Below the pieces are notes generated by a model. It did not search any database. It saw nothing but the letters and a program-made list of their open reading frames with translations, and was not told the DNA's origin. DNA of 64,000 nt from Hydrogenophaga sp. GTDB lineage: Bacteria > Pseudomonadota > Gammaproteobacteria > Burkholderiales > Burkholderiaceae_C. The number at the start of each line of letters is the position of its first letter. Positions within the stretch are counted from its first letter, which is position 1. Where the stretch lies: assembly GCA_030682835.1 (NCBI GenBank), contig JAUXNG010000051.1:19896-83895 (forward strand). The letters run 5' to 3'. The position numbers and the translations under genes are program-made. Positions 15,973 to 24,284 of this stretch are shown here, in pieces.

Positions 15973-16637
15973 GCGGCACGACCGACGGGCTGCAGGTGCT
16001 GCACGCCGACGACACCCTGCTCGTGCTCGACAAGCCCGCCGGCCTGCTGGCCGTGCCCGGGCGGGGCCCCGACAAGCAGGACTGCCTGAGCAGCCGCGCC
16101 CAGGCCCGCTGGCCCGATGCGCTGGTGGTGCACCGGCTCGACATGTCCACCTCGGGCCTCGTGGTGATGGCGCGCGGCCTCGACGCCCAGCGCGCTTTGA
16201 GCCGCGCCTTTGCCGAGCGCCAGGTCCACAAGCGCTACACGGCGGTGGTCGCCGGTGCGCTGCACAGCCCGTGCAGCGACAGCACCTGGAACGTGATCGA
16301 CCTGCCCATCACCGTGGACTGGCCCAACCGGCCGCGCAGCATCGTCAGCGCCGAGCTGGGCAAGCCCAGCGTCACGCACTGGCGGCTGCACCCTCATTTC
16401 CCAGGCACTCGCACGGACATCACAACCCGGTTAGAACTCGAACCGGTGACCGGGCGCACGCACCAGTTGCGCGTGCACCTGCAGGCCATCGGCCACCCCA
16501 TCCTGGGCGACGCGCTTTACGCCAGCCCCGAGCAGCAGGCCATGGCCGACCGGCTCTTGCTCCATGCCGACACGCTGGCGCTGGCGCATCCGCTGAGTGG
16601 CGAATGGCTGAGCTGGCACAGCCCTTGCCCGTTCTGA
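15969..16637 (+). CDS. rluA: RluA-family pseudouridine synthase
   Basis: Pseudouridine synthase of 222 residues, close in size to E. coli RluA, which modifies 23S rRNA U746 and tRNA U32. The catalytic aspartate lies in VVHRLDMSTSGLVVMA near residue 55. Other family blocks are LLVLDKPAGLLAVPG, VHKRYTAVV and TGRTHQLRVHLQAIGHPILGD. There is no S4 domain, as expected for RluA itself. The exact target position is inferred from size and domain content. Confidence 0.85.
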   Translation: MSGTTDGLQVLHADDTLLVLDKPAGLLAVPGRGPDKQDCLSSRAQARWPDALVVHRLDMSTSGLVVMARGLDAQRALSRAFAERQVHKRYTAVVAGALHSPCSDSTWNVIDLPITVDWPNRPRSIVSAELGKPSVTHWRLHPHFPGTRTDITTRLELEPVTGRTHQLRVHLQAIGHPILGDALYASPEQQAMADRLLLHADTLALAHPLSGEWLSWHSPCPF

Positions 16638-16675
16638 CACCCGACACAACCCTGGCCCACGCACCACCCACCGCC

Positions 16676-17443
16676 ATGCAACACCTGACCATCCTCACCG
16701 GCGCTTCCCGTGGCATGGGCCTGGCCATGGCACGCCAGCTGCTCGCCCCCGACCGCCTGCTGCTCTGCGTGTCGCGCCAGCTCAACGACAGCCTCGACGC
16801 CGAGGCGCTGGCGCGCGGCTGCACGCTGCTGCAGTGGTCGCAAGACCTGGCCGACCCGGGCACCGCCCGGCTGCGCCTGCAAGCCTGGCTCGACGGCCAG
16901 GACCACCGCCTGCTGTCCAGCGCCACACTGATCAACAACGCCGGCATGATCCCGCGCATCGGTCCGCTCGACGACTGCCCGGCCGACGAACTCGCGGCCG
17001 CCCTGCGGATTGGCCTGGAGGCACCGATGCAGCTCACCGCCGCCTTCCTGGGCGCCACGGCCCGCTGGGTGGACGCGGGCTGGCAGGGCCCGCGCAAGGT
17101 GCTCAACATCTCGTCCGGTCTGGGCCGCTACCCCATGGCCGCCCAGGCGCCCTATTGCGCGGCCAAGGCCGGGCTGGACCATTTCACGCGCTGCAGCGCG
17201 CTGGACGAAGCCCGCAGGCCCGGCGGTGCGCGGCTGGTGTCGCTGGCGCCGGGCGTGATCGACACCGACATGCAGACCCAGTTGCGCGCCGGCGACCCCG
17301 CCGCATTCCCCGACCTGCAGCGCTTCGTGTCCCTGCAGCGCGACGGCCAGCTGAGTTCACCCGACGAGGCCGCCGCGCGCCTGCTGGCCTGGCTGGAACG
17401 GCCCGAATTCGGCGAGCAGCCGGTGGCCGACGTGCGCGACTGA
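16676..17443 (+). CDS. Short-chain dehydrogenase/reductase (SDR)
   Basis: Classical NAD(P)-dependent SDR of 255 residues. The cofactor motif is TGASRGMG (residues 8-15), followed by the NNAG motif and the catalytic Ser in NISSGLGRYP and Tyr/Lys in YCAAKAG. It resembles sepiapterin reductase-like SDRs in its layout and lack of an N-terminal extension. The substrate is unknown. It starts 38 bases after rluA and could share its transcript. Confidence 0.87.
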   Translation: MQHLTILTGASRGMGLAMARQLLAPDRLLLCVSRQLNDSLDAEALARGCTLLQWSQDLADPGTARLRLQAWLDGQDHRLLSSATLINNAGMIPRIGPLDDCPADELAAALRIGLEAPMQLTAAFLGATARWVDAGWQGPRKVLNISSGLGRYPMAAQAPYCAAKAGLDHFTRCSALDEARRPGGARLVSLAPGVIDTDMQTQLRAGDPAAFPDLQRFVSLQRDGQLSSPDEAAARLLAWLERPEFGEQPVADVRD

Positions 17444-17468
17444 GGGGCCGAGCCCCGCCGCATCCGCC

Positions 17469-18059
17469 ATGCTCAACCTGCCCCGACGCCAGTTCCTCCA
17501 GACCCTCGCCGGCCTGAGCGCTGGCCTGTGCTGGCCGGCCCGGGCAGAACCCTCGCCCCCCGGCGTCGCGTTCTGGCGGCTTCTGCGCGAAGGGGGTTGC
17601 GTGGTGCTGATGCGCCACGCCCAGACCGTGCCCGGCGTGGGCGACCCGGCCGGGTTTCGCCTGGGCCAGTGCAGCACCCAGCGCAACCTGAGTGAAGCGG
17701 GGCGCGAGCAGGCACGCCAGCTCGGTGCGGCCTTCGCCCGTGAAGGCGTGCGGGTGGACGATGTGCGTTCCAGCGCCTGGTGCCGCTGCACCGACACGGC
17801 CGACCTCGCCTTCGGTCGACACAGCGTGTGGGCAACGGCCAATTCCTTTTTCCAGGGTGGTGAACGCGGCACCCAGACGCGCGACATGGGCCGCTTCGTG
17901 CGCGACTGGCAGGCGCCGCGCAACGCGGTGATCGTCACCCACCAGGTCAACATGACGGCCCTCACCGGGGAATTCCCGGCCATGGGCGAGCTGTTCCTGC
18001 TGCGACCCGGCGCCGAGCGCGAGGGGCGCTGGACGGTGCTGGCCCGGCACATTCCCTGA
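17469..18059 (+). CDS. Histidine phosphatase family protein, exported
   Basis: Predicted periplasmic phosphatase of 196 residues. The N-terminus RRQFLQTLAGLSAGLCWPARA resembles a Tat or Sec signal. The phosphohistidine motif is LMRHAQT near residue 49 (usually RHG), and the second histidine is in IVTHQVN. It belongs to the short branch found in many betaproteobacteria. The substrate is not known. The gene lies 25 bases after the SDR gene. Confidence 0.87.
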   Translation: MLNLPRRQFLQTLAGLSAGLCWPARAEPSPPGVAFWRLLREGGCVVLMRHAQTVPGVGDPAGFRLGQCSTQRNLSEAGREQARQLGAAFAREGVRVDDVRSSAWCRCTDTADLAFGRHSVWATANSFFQGGERGTQTRDMGRFVRDWQAPRNAVIVTHQVNMTALTGEFPAMGELFLLRPGAEREGRWTVLARHIP

Positions 18060-18088
18060 GGCCCGCCACGGTGCAGCGCGAGGGTGGC

Positions 18089-18102
18089 TTGACCTCTGTC
18101 AA
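18089..18102. promoter_or_regulatory. TTGAC-N4-GTCAA dyad upstream of bktB
   Basis: Perfect dyad TTGAC-CTCT-GTCAA, extended by one base each side (C...G), 110 bases before the bktB start. It has the same arms as the site at 8149-8162. It is a candidate binding site for an FNR/CRP-family regulator; the sequence shows only the symmetry. Confidence 0.45.
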
Positions 18103-18212
18103 GCTCCGCGTAAGCATGCGCGCATTACCATGTCCCGTTGCCGGCGCAGCAACCGCGTGCCTGCTCCGACCGCACCCCACCACATCGATTGCCCACCCCA
18201 GGAGAGACAGAC

Positions 18213-19400
18213 ATGAGCCGTGAAGTAGTAGTAGTCAGCGCCGCCCGCACCGCCATTGGCACCTTTGGCGGCAGCCTGAAAGACGTGCCGCCCACCGAGC
18301 TGGCAGCGCTGGTGGTGCGCGAGACGCTGGCGCGTGCCGGCGTAAACGGCCAGGACGTCGGCCATGTCGTGTTCGGCCATGTGGTGAACACCGAACCCAA
18401 AGACATGTACCTCTCCCGCGTGGCCGCCATCAACGGTGGCTGCGGCGAGGCCACGCCGGCCTACAACGTGAACCGCCTCTGCGGCTCGGGCCTGCAGGCC
18501 ATCGTGAACGCCAGCCAGAGCATCTTGCTGGGCGACACCGACATTGCCATCGGCGGCGGTGCCGAATGCATGAGCCGCGCACCCTTTGCGTCGCTCAACA
18601 TGCGCTGGGGCGCCCGCATGGGTGACACCAAGATGGTCGACATGATGGTCGGCGCGCTGCACGACCCCTTCCACAACATCCACATGGGTGTGACCGCCGA
18701 GAACGTGGCCGCCAAGTACGGCATCACCCGCGAGATGCAGGACGCCCTGGCGCTGGAAAGCCACAACCGCGCCGAACGCGCCACGCAGGAAGGCCGCTTC
18801 AAGGACCAGATCGTTCCCGTGGTGCTGAAGAGCCGAAAGGGTGACGTGTCCTGGGCCACCGACGAGCATTTCCGCCCCGGCTGCAAGCTGGAAGACATGA
18901 GCAAGCTCAAGCCCGTGTTTCAGAAGGAAAACGGCACCGTGACCGCCGGCAATGCCTCCGGCATCAACGACGCCGCCGCCGCCGTGGTGCTGATGGACAG
19001 CAAGGCCGCACAGGCCCGTGGCCTCAAGCCCCTGGCCCGTCTGGTGGGCTACGCCCACACCGGCCTGGACCCGAAGATCATGGGCGTGGGCCCGATCTCG
19101 GCCACCCAGGCGGTGCTCAAGAAGACCGGTCTGACTGTCAACGACCTGGACGTGATCGAAGCCAACGAGGCTTTTGCCGCCCAGGCCTGCGCCGTCACCA
19201 AGGAACTCGGCCTGGACCCGGCCAAGGTCAACCCCAACGGCTCGGGCATTTCCCTGGGCCACCCGATCGGTGCCACCGGCGCATTGATCACCGTGAAGGC
19301 GCTGTACGAGCTGGAGCGCATCCAGGGCCGCTACGCGCTGGTGACCATGTGCATCGGCGGTGGTCAGGGCATTGCGGCAGTGTTCGAGCGGGTGTCATAA
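18213..19400 (+). CDS. bktB: Beta-ketothiolase / acetyl-CoA acetyltransferase (BktB type)
   Basis: Condenses or cleaves acyl-CoA units in fatty-acid, branched-chain and polyhydroxyalkanoate metabolism. The 395-residue protein has all three thiolase catalytic motifs: acyl-accepting Cys90 in NRLCGSGLQA, His in SLGHPIGATG and Cys380 in MCIGGGQG. Length and motif positions match BktB of Ralstonia more closely than PhaA. A good ribosome site (AGGAGA) precedes the ATG. No phaB or phaC gene is adjacent. A mosaic repeat follows the stop. Confidence 0.92.
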   Translation: MSREVVVVSAARTAIGTFGGSLKDVPPTELAALVVRETLARAGVNGQDVGHVVFGHVVNTEPKDMYLSRVAAINGGCGEATPAYNVNRLCGSGLQAIVNASQSILLGDTDIAIGGGAECMSRAPFASLNMRWGARMGDTKMVDMMVGALHDPFHNIHMGVTAENVAAKYGITREMQDALALESHNRAERATQEGRFKDQIVPVVLKSRKGDVSWATDEHFRPGCKLEDMSKLKPVFQKENGTVTAGNASGINDAAAAVVLMDSKAAQARGLKPLARLVGYAHTGLDPKIMGVGPISATQAVLKKTGLTVNDLDVIEANEAFAAQACAVTKELGLDPAKVNPNGSGISLGHPIGATGALITVKALYELERIQGRYALVTMCIGGGQGIAAVFERVS

Positions 19401-19401
19401 G

Positions 19402-19490
19402 ACTCCCCCCGCGCCGCTTCGCGTCACCCCCCTGAGGGGGGCGATGCGAGTGGCCCGGCGAAGCCGGTTCCACCGCATCCTGGGTTAAGG
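19402..19490. repeat. GC-rich mosaic intergenic repeat, copy 1
   Basis: Begins at the bktB stop with a C-run and GCGCCGCTTCGCGTCA, followed by a short hairpin CCCCCCTGAGGGGGG, and then GGCCCGGCGAAGCCGGTTCC. The same ordered modules recur at 32960, 44372 (inverted), 47190 (inverted) and 51022. The hairpin could act as a transcription terminator or protect the 3' end of the bktB mRNA. Confidence 0.75.
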
Positions 19491-19530
19491 CACGCGCTCC
19501 GGAAACCAAGTCATACGCTTATCTCTTTTG

Positions 19531-20904
19531 ATGTCGCCTCATCAACGCCCCGACGCCACCTGGGCGCCTTTGCTGGCCGAGCTGGAGTGCGGCCTGCTGC
19601 AACGCGACGTGGCGGCGCGTGCGCTGCTGCTGGCGGCGCTGGCGGGGGAGCATGTGCTGCTGCTGGGGCCGCCGGGCACCGCGAAAAGTGAGCTGGCGCG
19701 CCGACTGCAGCGCCTGTTGCCGGGGGCGCGGTATTTCGAGCGGCTGCTCACCCGCTTCACGGTGCCGGAAGAGCTGTTCGGGCCGCTCTCGCTGCGCGCG
19801 CTGGAAGACGACCGCTACGAGCGCCTGACCGAGGGCTACCTGCCCGATGCCGAGGTGGCCTTTCTGGACGAGGTCTTCAAGGCCAACTCGGCCATCCTGA
19901 ACACCCTGCTCGGCCTGCTGCACGAGCGGCAGTTTGACAACGGCAGCCAGCGGGTGCTGGTGCCGCTGGTCTGCCTGGTGGGTGCCAGCAACGAGCAGCC
20001 GCAGGACGACAGCCTGCTGGCCTTTTACGACCGATTCCTGCTGCGCGTGCCGGTGCAGCCGGTGGACGACGCGCACTTCAGCGCCCTGTTGCTGGCTGAC
20101 ACGGGTGGCGCAGCCCTGGGGCCGGCACCGCCCCAGCTCGACACCGCTCATCTGCAGACGCTACGGGAAACCGCCGCCCAGTTGCCACTGGCCGAACCCA
20201 CGCTGGCGCTGCTGCGGCGGGCCCGCGAACACGCCCGGCAGACACAGCAGACCGTCTCAGACCGGCGTTGGCGCCAGCTGGTCACGCTGCTGCAGGTGCA
20301 GGCCGCCAGCCGGGGGGCCGCGTCGGTAGACCCCTGGGATCTTTGGCTGCTGCCCTTCGTACTGGCCAGCGAGCCGGCACAGGTGCCGGGCTGGACCGAG
20401 TTTTTCCTGCAGGCGGTGGCACACACCACGCCGCTGGCGGTGGACGGTCTGGAACGCGCGGTGCTGGCCTTCGAGCAGCAGCTCGACACCGAGCGCCGGG
20501 CGCCGCCCGACGCACAGGACGACAGCGCCGGCAAGCTGGCCCTGGCTCGCGCCATCCAGCGGCCGGGCGAAGAGAGCGAGATGGTGCGCATCACCAGCGA
20601 GCGCGCGCAACGCCGCTACAGCCGCGTGCACATCGACGCGCGCGTGGCGCAGTGCGAGGAACTGCAGGTGCGTCTGCTGGCGCTGCACGCCGAGCAGCTG
20701 GCGCTGGCGCGCGAGGTGGTGGGCCAGGCGCGGGCGCATGTCTGGCTGCCGCCTTCCTGGTTGCTGCAGATCGAGGCCGTGCACGGCGAACGCTGCGGCC
20801 AGCTGGCCATCTGGTGCGCCCAGCACCAGTCCACTCAACAGGGCTTTGCCGCCCTGCCCGTCAACGAGGAAGCGGGCGCCCTGCCCGCCCCCGTGAGCTG
20901 GTGA
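19531..20904 (+). CDS. MoxR-type AAA+ ATPase (RavA-like)
   Basis: AAA+ ATPase, probably a chaperone-like remodeller working with the VWA protein encoded next. The 457-residue product has Walker A GPPGTAKSE (46-54), Walker B VAFLDEVFKAN and a sensor segment CLVGASNEQPQDD. Domain order and size match RavA of E. coli, including a long C-terminal part beyond the AAA module. The ATG at 19531 is chosen over the TTG directly before it. RavA-ViaA pairs act on respiratory complexes in E. coli; the same role here is an inference. Confidence 0.87.
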   Translation: MSPHQRPDATWAPLLAELECGLLQRDVAARALLLAALAGEHVLLLGPPGTAKSELARRLQRLLPGARYFERLLTRFTVPEELFGPLSLRALEDDRYERLTEGYLPDAEVAFLDEVFKANSAILNTLLGLLHERQFDNGSQRVLVPLVCLVGASNEQPQDDSLLAFYDRFLLRVPVQPVDDAHFSALLLADTGGAALGPAPPQLDTAHLQTLRETAAQLPLAEPTLALLRRAREHARQTQQTVSDRRWRQLVTLLQVQAASRGAASVDPWDLWLLPFVLASEPAQVPGWTEFFLQAVAHTTPLAVDGLERAVLAFEQQLDTERRAPPDAQDDSAGKLALARAIQRPGEESEMVRITSERAQRRYSRVHIDARVAQCEELQVRLLALHAEQLALAREVVGQARAHVWLPPSWLLQIEAVHGERCGQLAIWCAQHQSTQQGFAALPVNEEAGALPAPVSW

Positions 20905-20908
20905 GGCC

Positions 20909-22399
20909 GTGACCGCCGCGCCGCACGGCGCCAGCGGCGCCCACTCCCCCGAACGCCCGGACCGCCCGTACCACCAACTCGACGCCCTCCCGCGCGAACT
21001 CTGGCGCTGGGCCGTGGTGTGCAGCAGCGGCGACGCCAGCCATCGGCTGCCCGATCTGTGCCACTGGCACGACGCGCTGCTGGCGGGCGCCCTGCCCGAC
21101 CCCACCCGCGACCTCGGCGACCCCGAGGCCACGCAGGCCCTGCGCCCGCTGCTGCCCGAACTGGACCTGCTCACCCTCACCCGCCAGAGCCAGCCGCTCA
21201 CCCGCCAGGTGCTGCAGAGTCTGCTGTGGCACCTCGACAGCCTGATCGACCGCCCGCTGGACGAATCGCGCGCCACGGCCATCGAACGCATGCAGACCAG
21301 CTTCCGCGAGAGCTGGGACGTGCAGCGCCAGGGCTGGGACGAGGTGCTGGCCCTGCTGCAGTCACTCGGCGACCTGGCGCACCTGCGCTGGGACGAGCTG
21401 GCCGGCCAGCTGAACCGCCGCGAATGGCAGGAGGCGCGGCGCATCGGCGAGCTCTTGCAGCGCCTGCCGGCCCTGGCCACCTTCATCGACAGCGTGGGCC
21501 GGCGCGACGCGCAGCGCCAGCACCCGCCAGCCGCCGCCATGCGGCCCGACGCCCAGCCGCAGGCACCGGCGGCGCGCCACCCGGCCGACGAAGAAGAACG
21601 CCGCCCCGAACCCACCGCTGTGGACGGCGTGCGCCGTTCGCGCAACCTCGCCCGCATGACCGGGGGCGAAAGCCTGAACCTCACCCACCCGGTGCTGCGC
21701 CGGCTGTGGCGCGCCCGCTTCGCAGAGGCACAGCTGCTGAGCTACGACGACCGCGCACGAGCCCCGCAGCAGCGCCCCGTGCCCCGGCCCGAGCGCGAGC
21801 GCCAGCGGCCCGTGCCCGAGCACGCCGGGCGCGGCCCGCTCATCATCTGCCTGGACACGTCGGGCTCGATGCGCGGGGCGCCCGAGAGCGTGGCCAAGGC
21901 CTGCGTGCTGCAAGCCCTGCGCGCCGCGCACGCCGGGCGTCGGCCCTGCCGCCTGCTGGCCTTTGGCGGCCCCCACGAAATGCTGGAACGCGAGCTGACG
22001 CTCGACGCCGCCGGCCTCGAACGCCTGCTCGACCTGATGGGCCAGAGCTTCGATGGCGGCACCGATGTGCAGACCCCGATCGAGCACGCGGTGACCCTGG
22101 TGGAAACGGCCGAGTGGGCCGACGCCGACCTGCTGATCGTCAGCGACGGTGAATTCGGCGTCACGCCGGCCACCCTGCAGCGGCTTCGCGAGGCCAAGAC
22201 CCGGCTCGGCCTGCGGGCCCACGGCGTGCTGATCGGCGACCGCGAAACCATCGGCCTGCTGGAGGTCTGCGACCACCTGCACTGGGTGCGCGAGTGGCGC
22301 CGCTACGGCCAGGGCACGCCGCCTGTGGCTGAAGGTTTCTCGCCAGTGCACAGCCGCAGCCTCACGGCGCTCTACTTCCCCAACGCCATCCGGCGCTGA
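20909..22399 (+). CDS. VWA domain protein (ViaA-like)
   Basis: Partner of the upstream MoxR ATPase, starting with GTG only four bases after its stop. The 496-residue protein has a helical N-terminal part, a charged Pro/Arg-rich linker (about 205-305) and a C-terminal von Willebrand A domain with the intact metal site DTSGSM (Asp316) and later GGTDVQTP and IVSDGEFG. This layout matches ViaA/CoxE-like proteins that pair with MoxR ATPases. Confidence 0.87.
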   Translation: MTAAPHGASGAHSPERPDRPYHQLDALPRELWRWAVVCSSGDASHRLPDLCHWHDALLAGALPDPTRDLGDPEATQALRPLLPELDLLTLTRQSQPLTRQVLQSLLWHLDSLIDRPLDESRATAIERMQTSFRESWDVQRQGWDEVLALLQSLGDLAHLRWDELAGQLNRREWQEARRIGELLQRLPALATFIDSVGRRDAQRQHPPAAAMRPDAQPQAPAARHPADEEERRPEPTAVDGVRRSRNLARMTGGESLNLTHPVLRRLWRARFAEAQLLSYDDRARAPQQRPVPRPERERQRPVPEHAGRGPLIICLDTSGSMRGAPESVAKACVLQALRAAHAGRRPCRLLAFGGPHEMLERELTLDAAGLERLLDLMGQSFDGGTDVQTPIEHAVTLVETAEWADADLLIVSDGEFGVTPATLQRLREAKTRLGLRAHGVLIGDRETIGLLEVCDHLHWVREWRRYGQGTPPVAEGFSPVHSRSLTALYFPNAIRR

Positions 22400-22505
22400 A
22401 CCGGATCGCTGCCGCCCGTCGCTCGAGGCGAACGGTGGCCTTGCGAATGCGGTCCCAGGCTCCAGTTGGGGACGTAGCGCCCTGGTGGCCGAAGGAGAAC
22501 CCGAG

Positions 22506-22817
22506 ATGTGGAAACGACTGTCTGTGCTGTGGGTGGCGGTGAAAGGCGATGCCCGGCTGATGTGGCACGCGCTGCGCCATCCCGAGGCGCCGGGCTGGCT
22601 CAAGATCGGCGCGGCGGCGCTGGTGCTCTACCTGGTCTCGCCGATGGACCTGATCCCGGACGTGCTGCCCATCATCGGTGTGATGGACGACCTGGTGCTG
22701 GTGCCGCTGGCGATGCGGTTCCTGCTGGGACGGCTGCCGCCCCACATACGCGCGCACGCCGAGCAACGCAGTGCCGGGCGCGGCCAGCAGCGCAGCACCC
22801 CGTCAACGGGACACTGA
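22506..22817 (+). CDS. YkvA/DUF1232 family membrane protein
   Basis: Small membrane protein of 103 residues with the DUF1232 signature YLVSPMDLIPDVLPIIGVMDDLVLVPLA, read in overlapping parts around residues 42-70. A GGAG site eight bases upstream supports the ATG at 22506. The function is unknown; the family is widespread. The 106 bases before it hold no gene I can recognise. Confidence 0.88.
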   Translation: MWKRLSVLWVAVKGDARLMWHALRHPEAPGWLKIGAAALVLYLVSPMDLIPDVLPIIGVMDDLVLVPLAMRFLLGRLPPHIRAHAEQRSAGRGQQRSTPSTGH

Positions 22818-22832
22818 CCCACCCGTGAGGGC

Positions 22833-23576
22833 TCAGCCGACGTCCTGGAAACCGCCGCGGCGGTAGGTGAGCACCAGCGTGTCACGCCACCCGAAGCCCC
22901 CGGGCTCCAGCGGCTGGATGGGTGTGCTCTCGTGGATCACCCGCGCGTCGTCCAGCAGCAGCAGCGACCAGGGCTGGCGCAGCGTGAAGCGCTGACCGGC
23001 AGGGCCGTCGGCCTCGAACACCCGGCTTTCGCCGCCCTTGATCTGCTCGCGGCCCACCATGAACACCGCCACCAGATCCACGCCGTCGCGGTGGGCGCCT
23101 TCGGGCGTCGGCCGGCCGATGCCGTCCGTGGTGTCGATACGAAAGGTGTGGGCTTCCACAAACCAGGGTTGTGCGCCGCGCAGCGCCGACACGGCCTCGC
23201 CCACGCGCGCCAGCAGACGCGGCCACAGCGGCTGGTCGAGCACATGGGACTGCATGGGCTCGAACCAGCGTTCCATGCCGCCGTGCAGGGCGTTGTATTC
23301 CAGGGGCTGCCAGTGCGCCCGGTGCGGCACCTGCTGCACCACCTCGCCCTCCACCACAAAACTGCTGTGGCGCCGGCGCCGGTAACGCCCGCCGTCTTTC
23401 AAATAAGCGTCGGCAGGCAGGTCGTTCCAGCCCACCTGCAAGGCCTGCAGTCCCTCTGGCGTGGTGCCCAGCCAGCGCTGCACCTCGCCCGCGTCCAGCA
23501 GGGCGAAGCCCTGCGTCTGCAGGGCGGCAGGCGCCTCGTCCAGGGTCACGAAAGGGGGCTTGAATTCACTGGTCAT
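22833..23576 (-). CDS. 2-oxoglutarate/Fe(II) dioxygenase family protein
   Basis: Predicted non-haem iron dioxygenase of the 2OG-Fe group found in IDO/BsmA-like amino-acid hydroxylases. The 247-residue protein has the HxD motif in GAHRDGVDLV and a distal His in VIHEST, followed by an Arg-containing strand that would bind 2-oxoglutarate (GWRDTLVLTYRRGG). The substrate is unknown. It converges with the DUF1232 gene, with 15 bases between the stops. Confidence 0.82.
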   Translation of the reverse strand: MTSEFKPPFVTLDEAPAALQTQGFALLDAGEVQRWLGTTPEGLQALQVGWNDLPADAYLKDGGRYRRRRHSSFVVEGEVVQQVPHRAHWQPLEYNALHGGMERWFEPMQSHVLDQPLWPRLLARVGEAVSALRGAQPWFVEAHTFRIDTTDGIGRPTPEGAHRDGVDLVAVFMVGREQIKGGESRVFEADGPAGQRFTLRQPWSLLLLDDARVIHESTPIQPLEPGGFGWRDTLVLTYRRGGFQDVG

Positions 23577-23683
23577 GGGGCGGCAGTGTACCGGGGTGTA
23601 AGCGCCGTCAGCGGGCGTGCGCTGGTGCTGTGAGGCGACCTGCGCGGTTCCTGCGCTGGATCAAGACCCGCGAACGCTCGGGC

Positions 23684-23729
23684 TGTCAAGCTGCAGCCAC
23701 GACATGCCACCACGGAACATGTCTTGACA
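23684..23729. promoter_or_regulatory. Nested dyads upstream of hemerythrin gene
   Basis: TGTCAAG (23684-23690) is mirrored by CTTGACA (23723-23729), and inside it GACATG (23701-23706) is mirrored by CATGTC (23718-23723). The nested symmetry ends 17 bases before the hemerythrin start, so it overlaps or adjoins the promoter. It is a candidate operator; the regulator is unknown. Confidence 0.35.
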
Positions 23730-23746
23730 CTGCAAGGAGATGGCCG

Positions 23747-24184
23747 ATGAACACATTGCAATGGAGCGATGCGCTGCTACTGGATTACGAGCCCATGGAC
23801 AGCGTGCACCGGGATTTTGTCGAGCTGCTGGGCCAGGCCGAGGCCGCTTCAGACGCCGCCCTGCCCCTGGCCTGGGCCGCGCTGGTGGACCACACCGCCG
23901 AGCATTTCGGCCGCGAAGACGAGTGGATGCGCAGTACCCGGTTTGCCACGGCCGAGCACCACATGCTGCAGCACCGGGTGGTGCTCAATGTGCTGCGCGA
24001 AGGCCTGGTGCTGGCGCGCAAGGGGCAGTTCGCCGCGGTGCGCGAGATGGCCCTTGAACTCGGCGCCTGGTTCGCCAAGCACGCGCAGTCGCAGGACGCG
24101 GCGCTGGCCCTTCACCTGCGGCGCGAGCCGCAGCCGGTCACGCCGCGCCGCGCCGGTGGCAAGCACGCGCCCGCCCCGGGCTGA
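23747..24184 (+). CDS. Bacteriohemerythrin-like protein
   Basis: Non-haem di-iron oxygen-binding protein of 145 residues. The hemerythrin ligand pattern is complete: His21, His53, Glu57, His72, His76, His112 and Asp117 (HTAEHFGREDEWM and HHMLQHRV blocks). Single-domain bacterial hemerythrins bind or sense O2. The basic C-terminal tail (RRAGGKHA) is extra. The nested inverted repeats just upstream may control it. Confidence 0.87.
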   Translation: MNTLQWSDALLLDYEPMDSVHRDFVELLGQAEAASDAALPLAWAALVDHTAEHFGREDEWMRSTRFATAEHHMLQHRVVLNVLREGLVLARKGQFAAVREMALELGAWFAKHAQSQDAALALHLRREPQPVTPRRAGGKHAPAPG

Positions 24185-24284
24185 GGCTTCGCCAACGCGA
24201 CAGCGCGCGAGGCTGCGCATGGGGTAAACCATGTGCGGGGCTTATGCGTCGATGGTTATATTGCCCGCTCAGGAGGATATTTCC

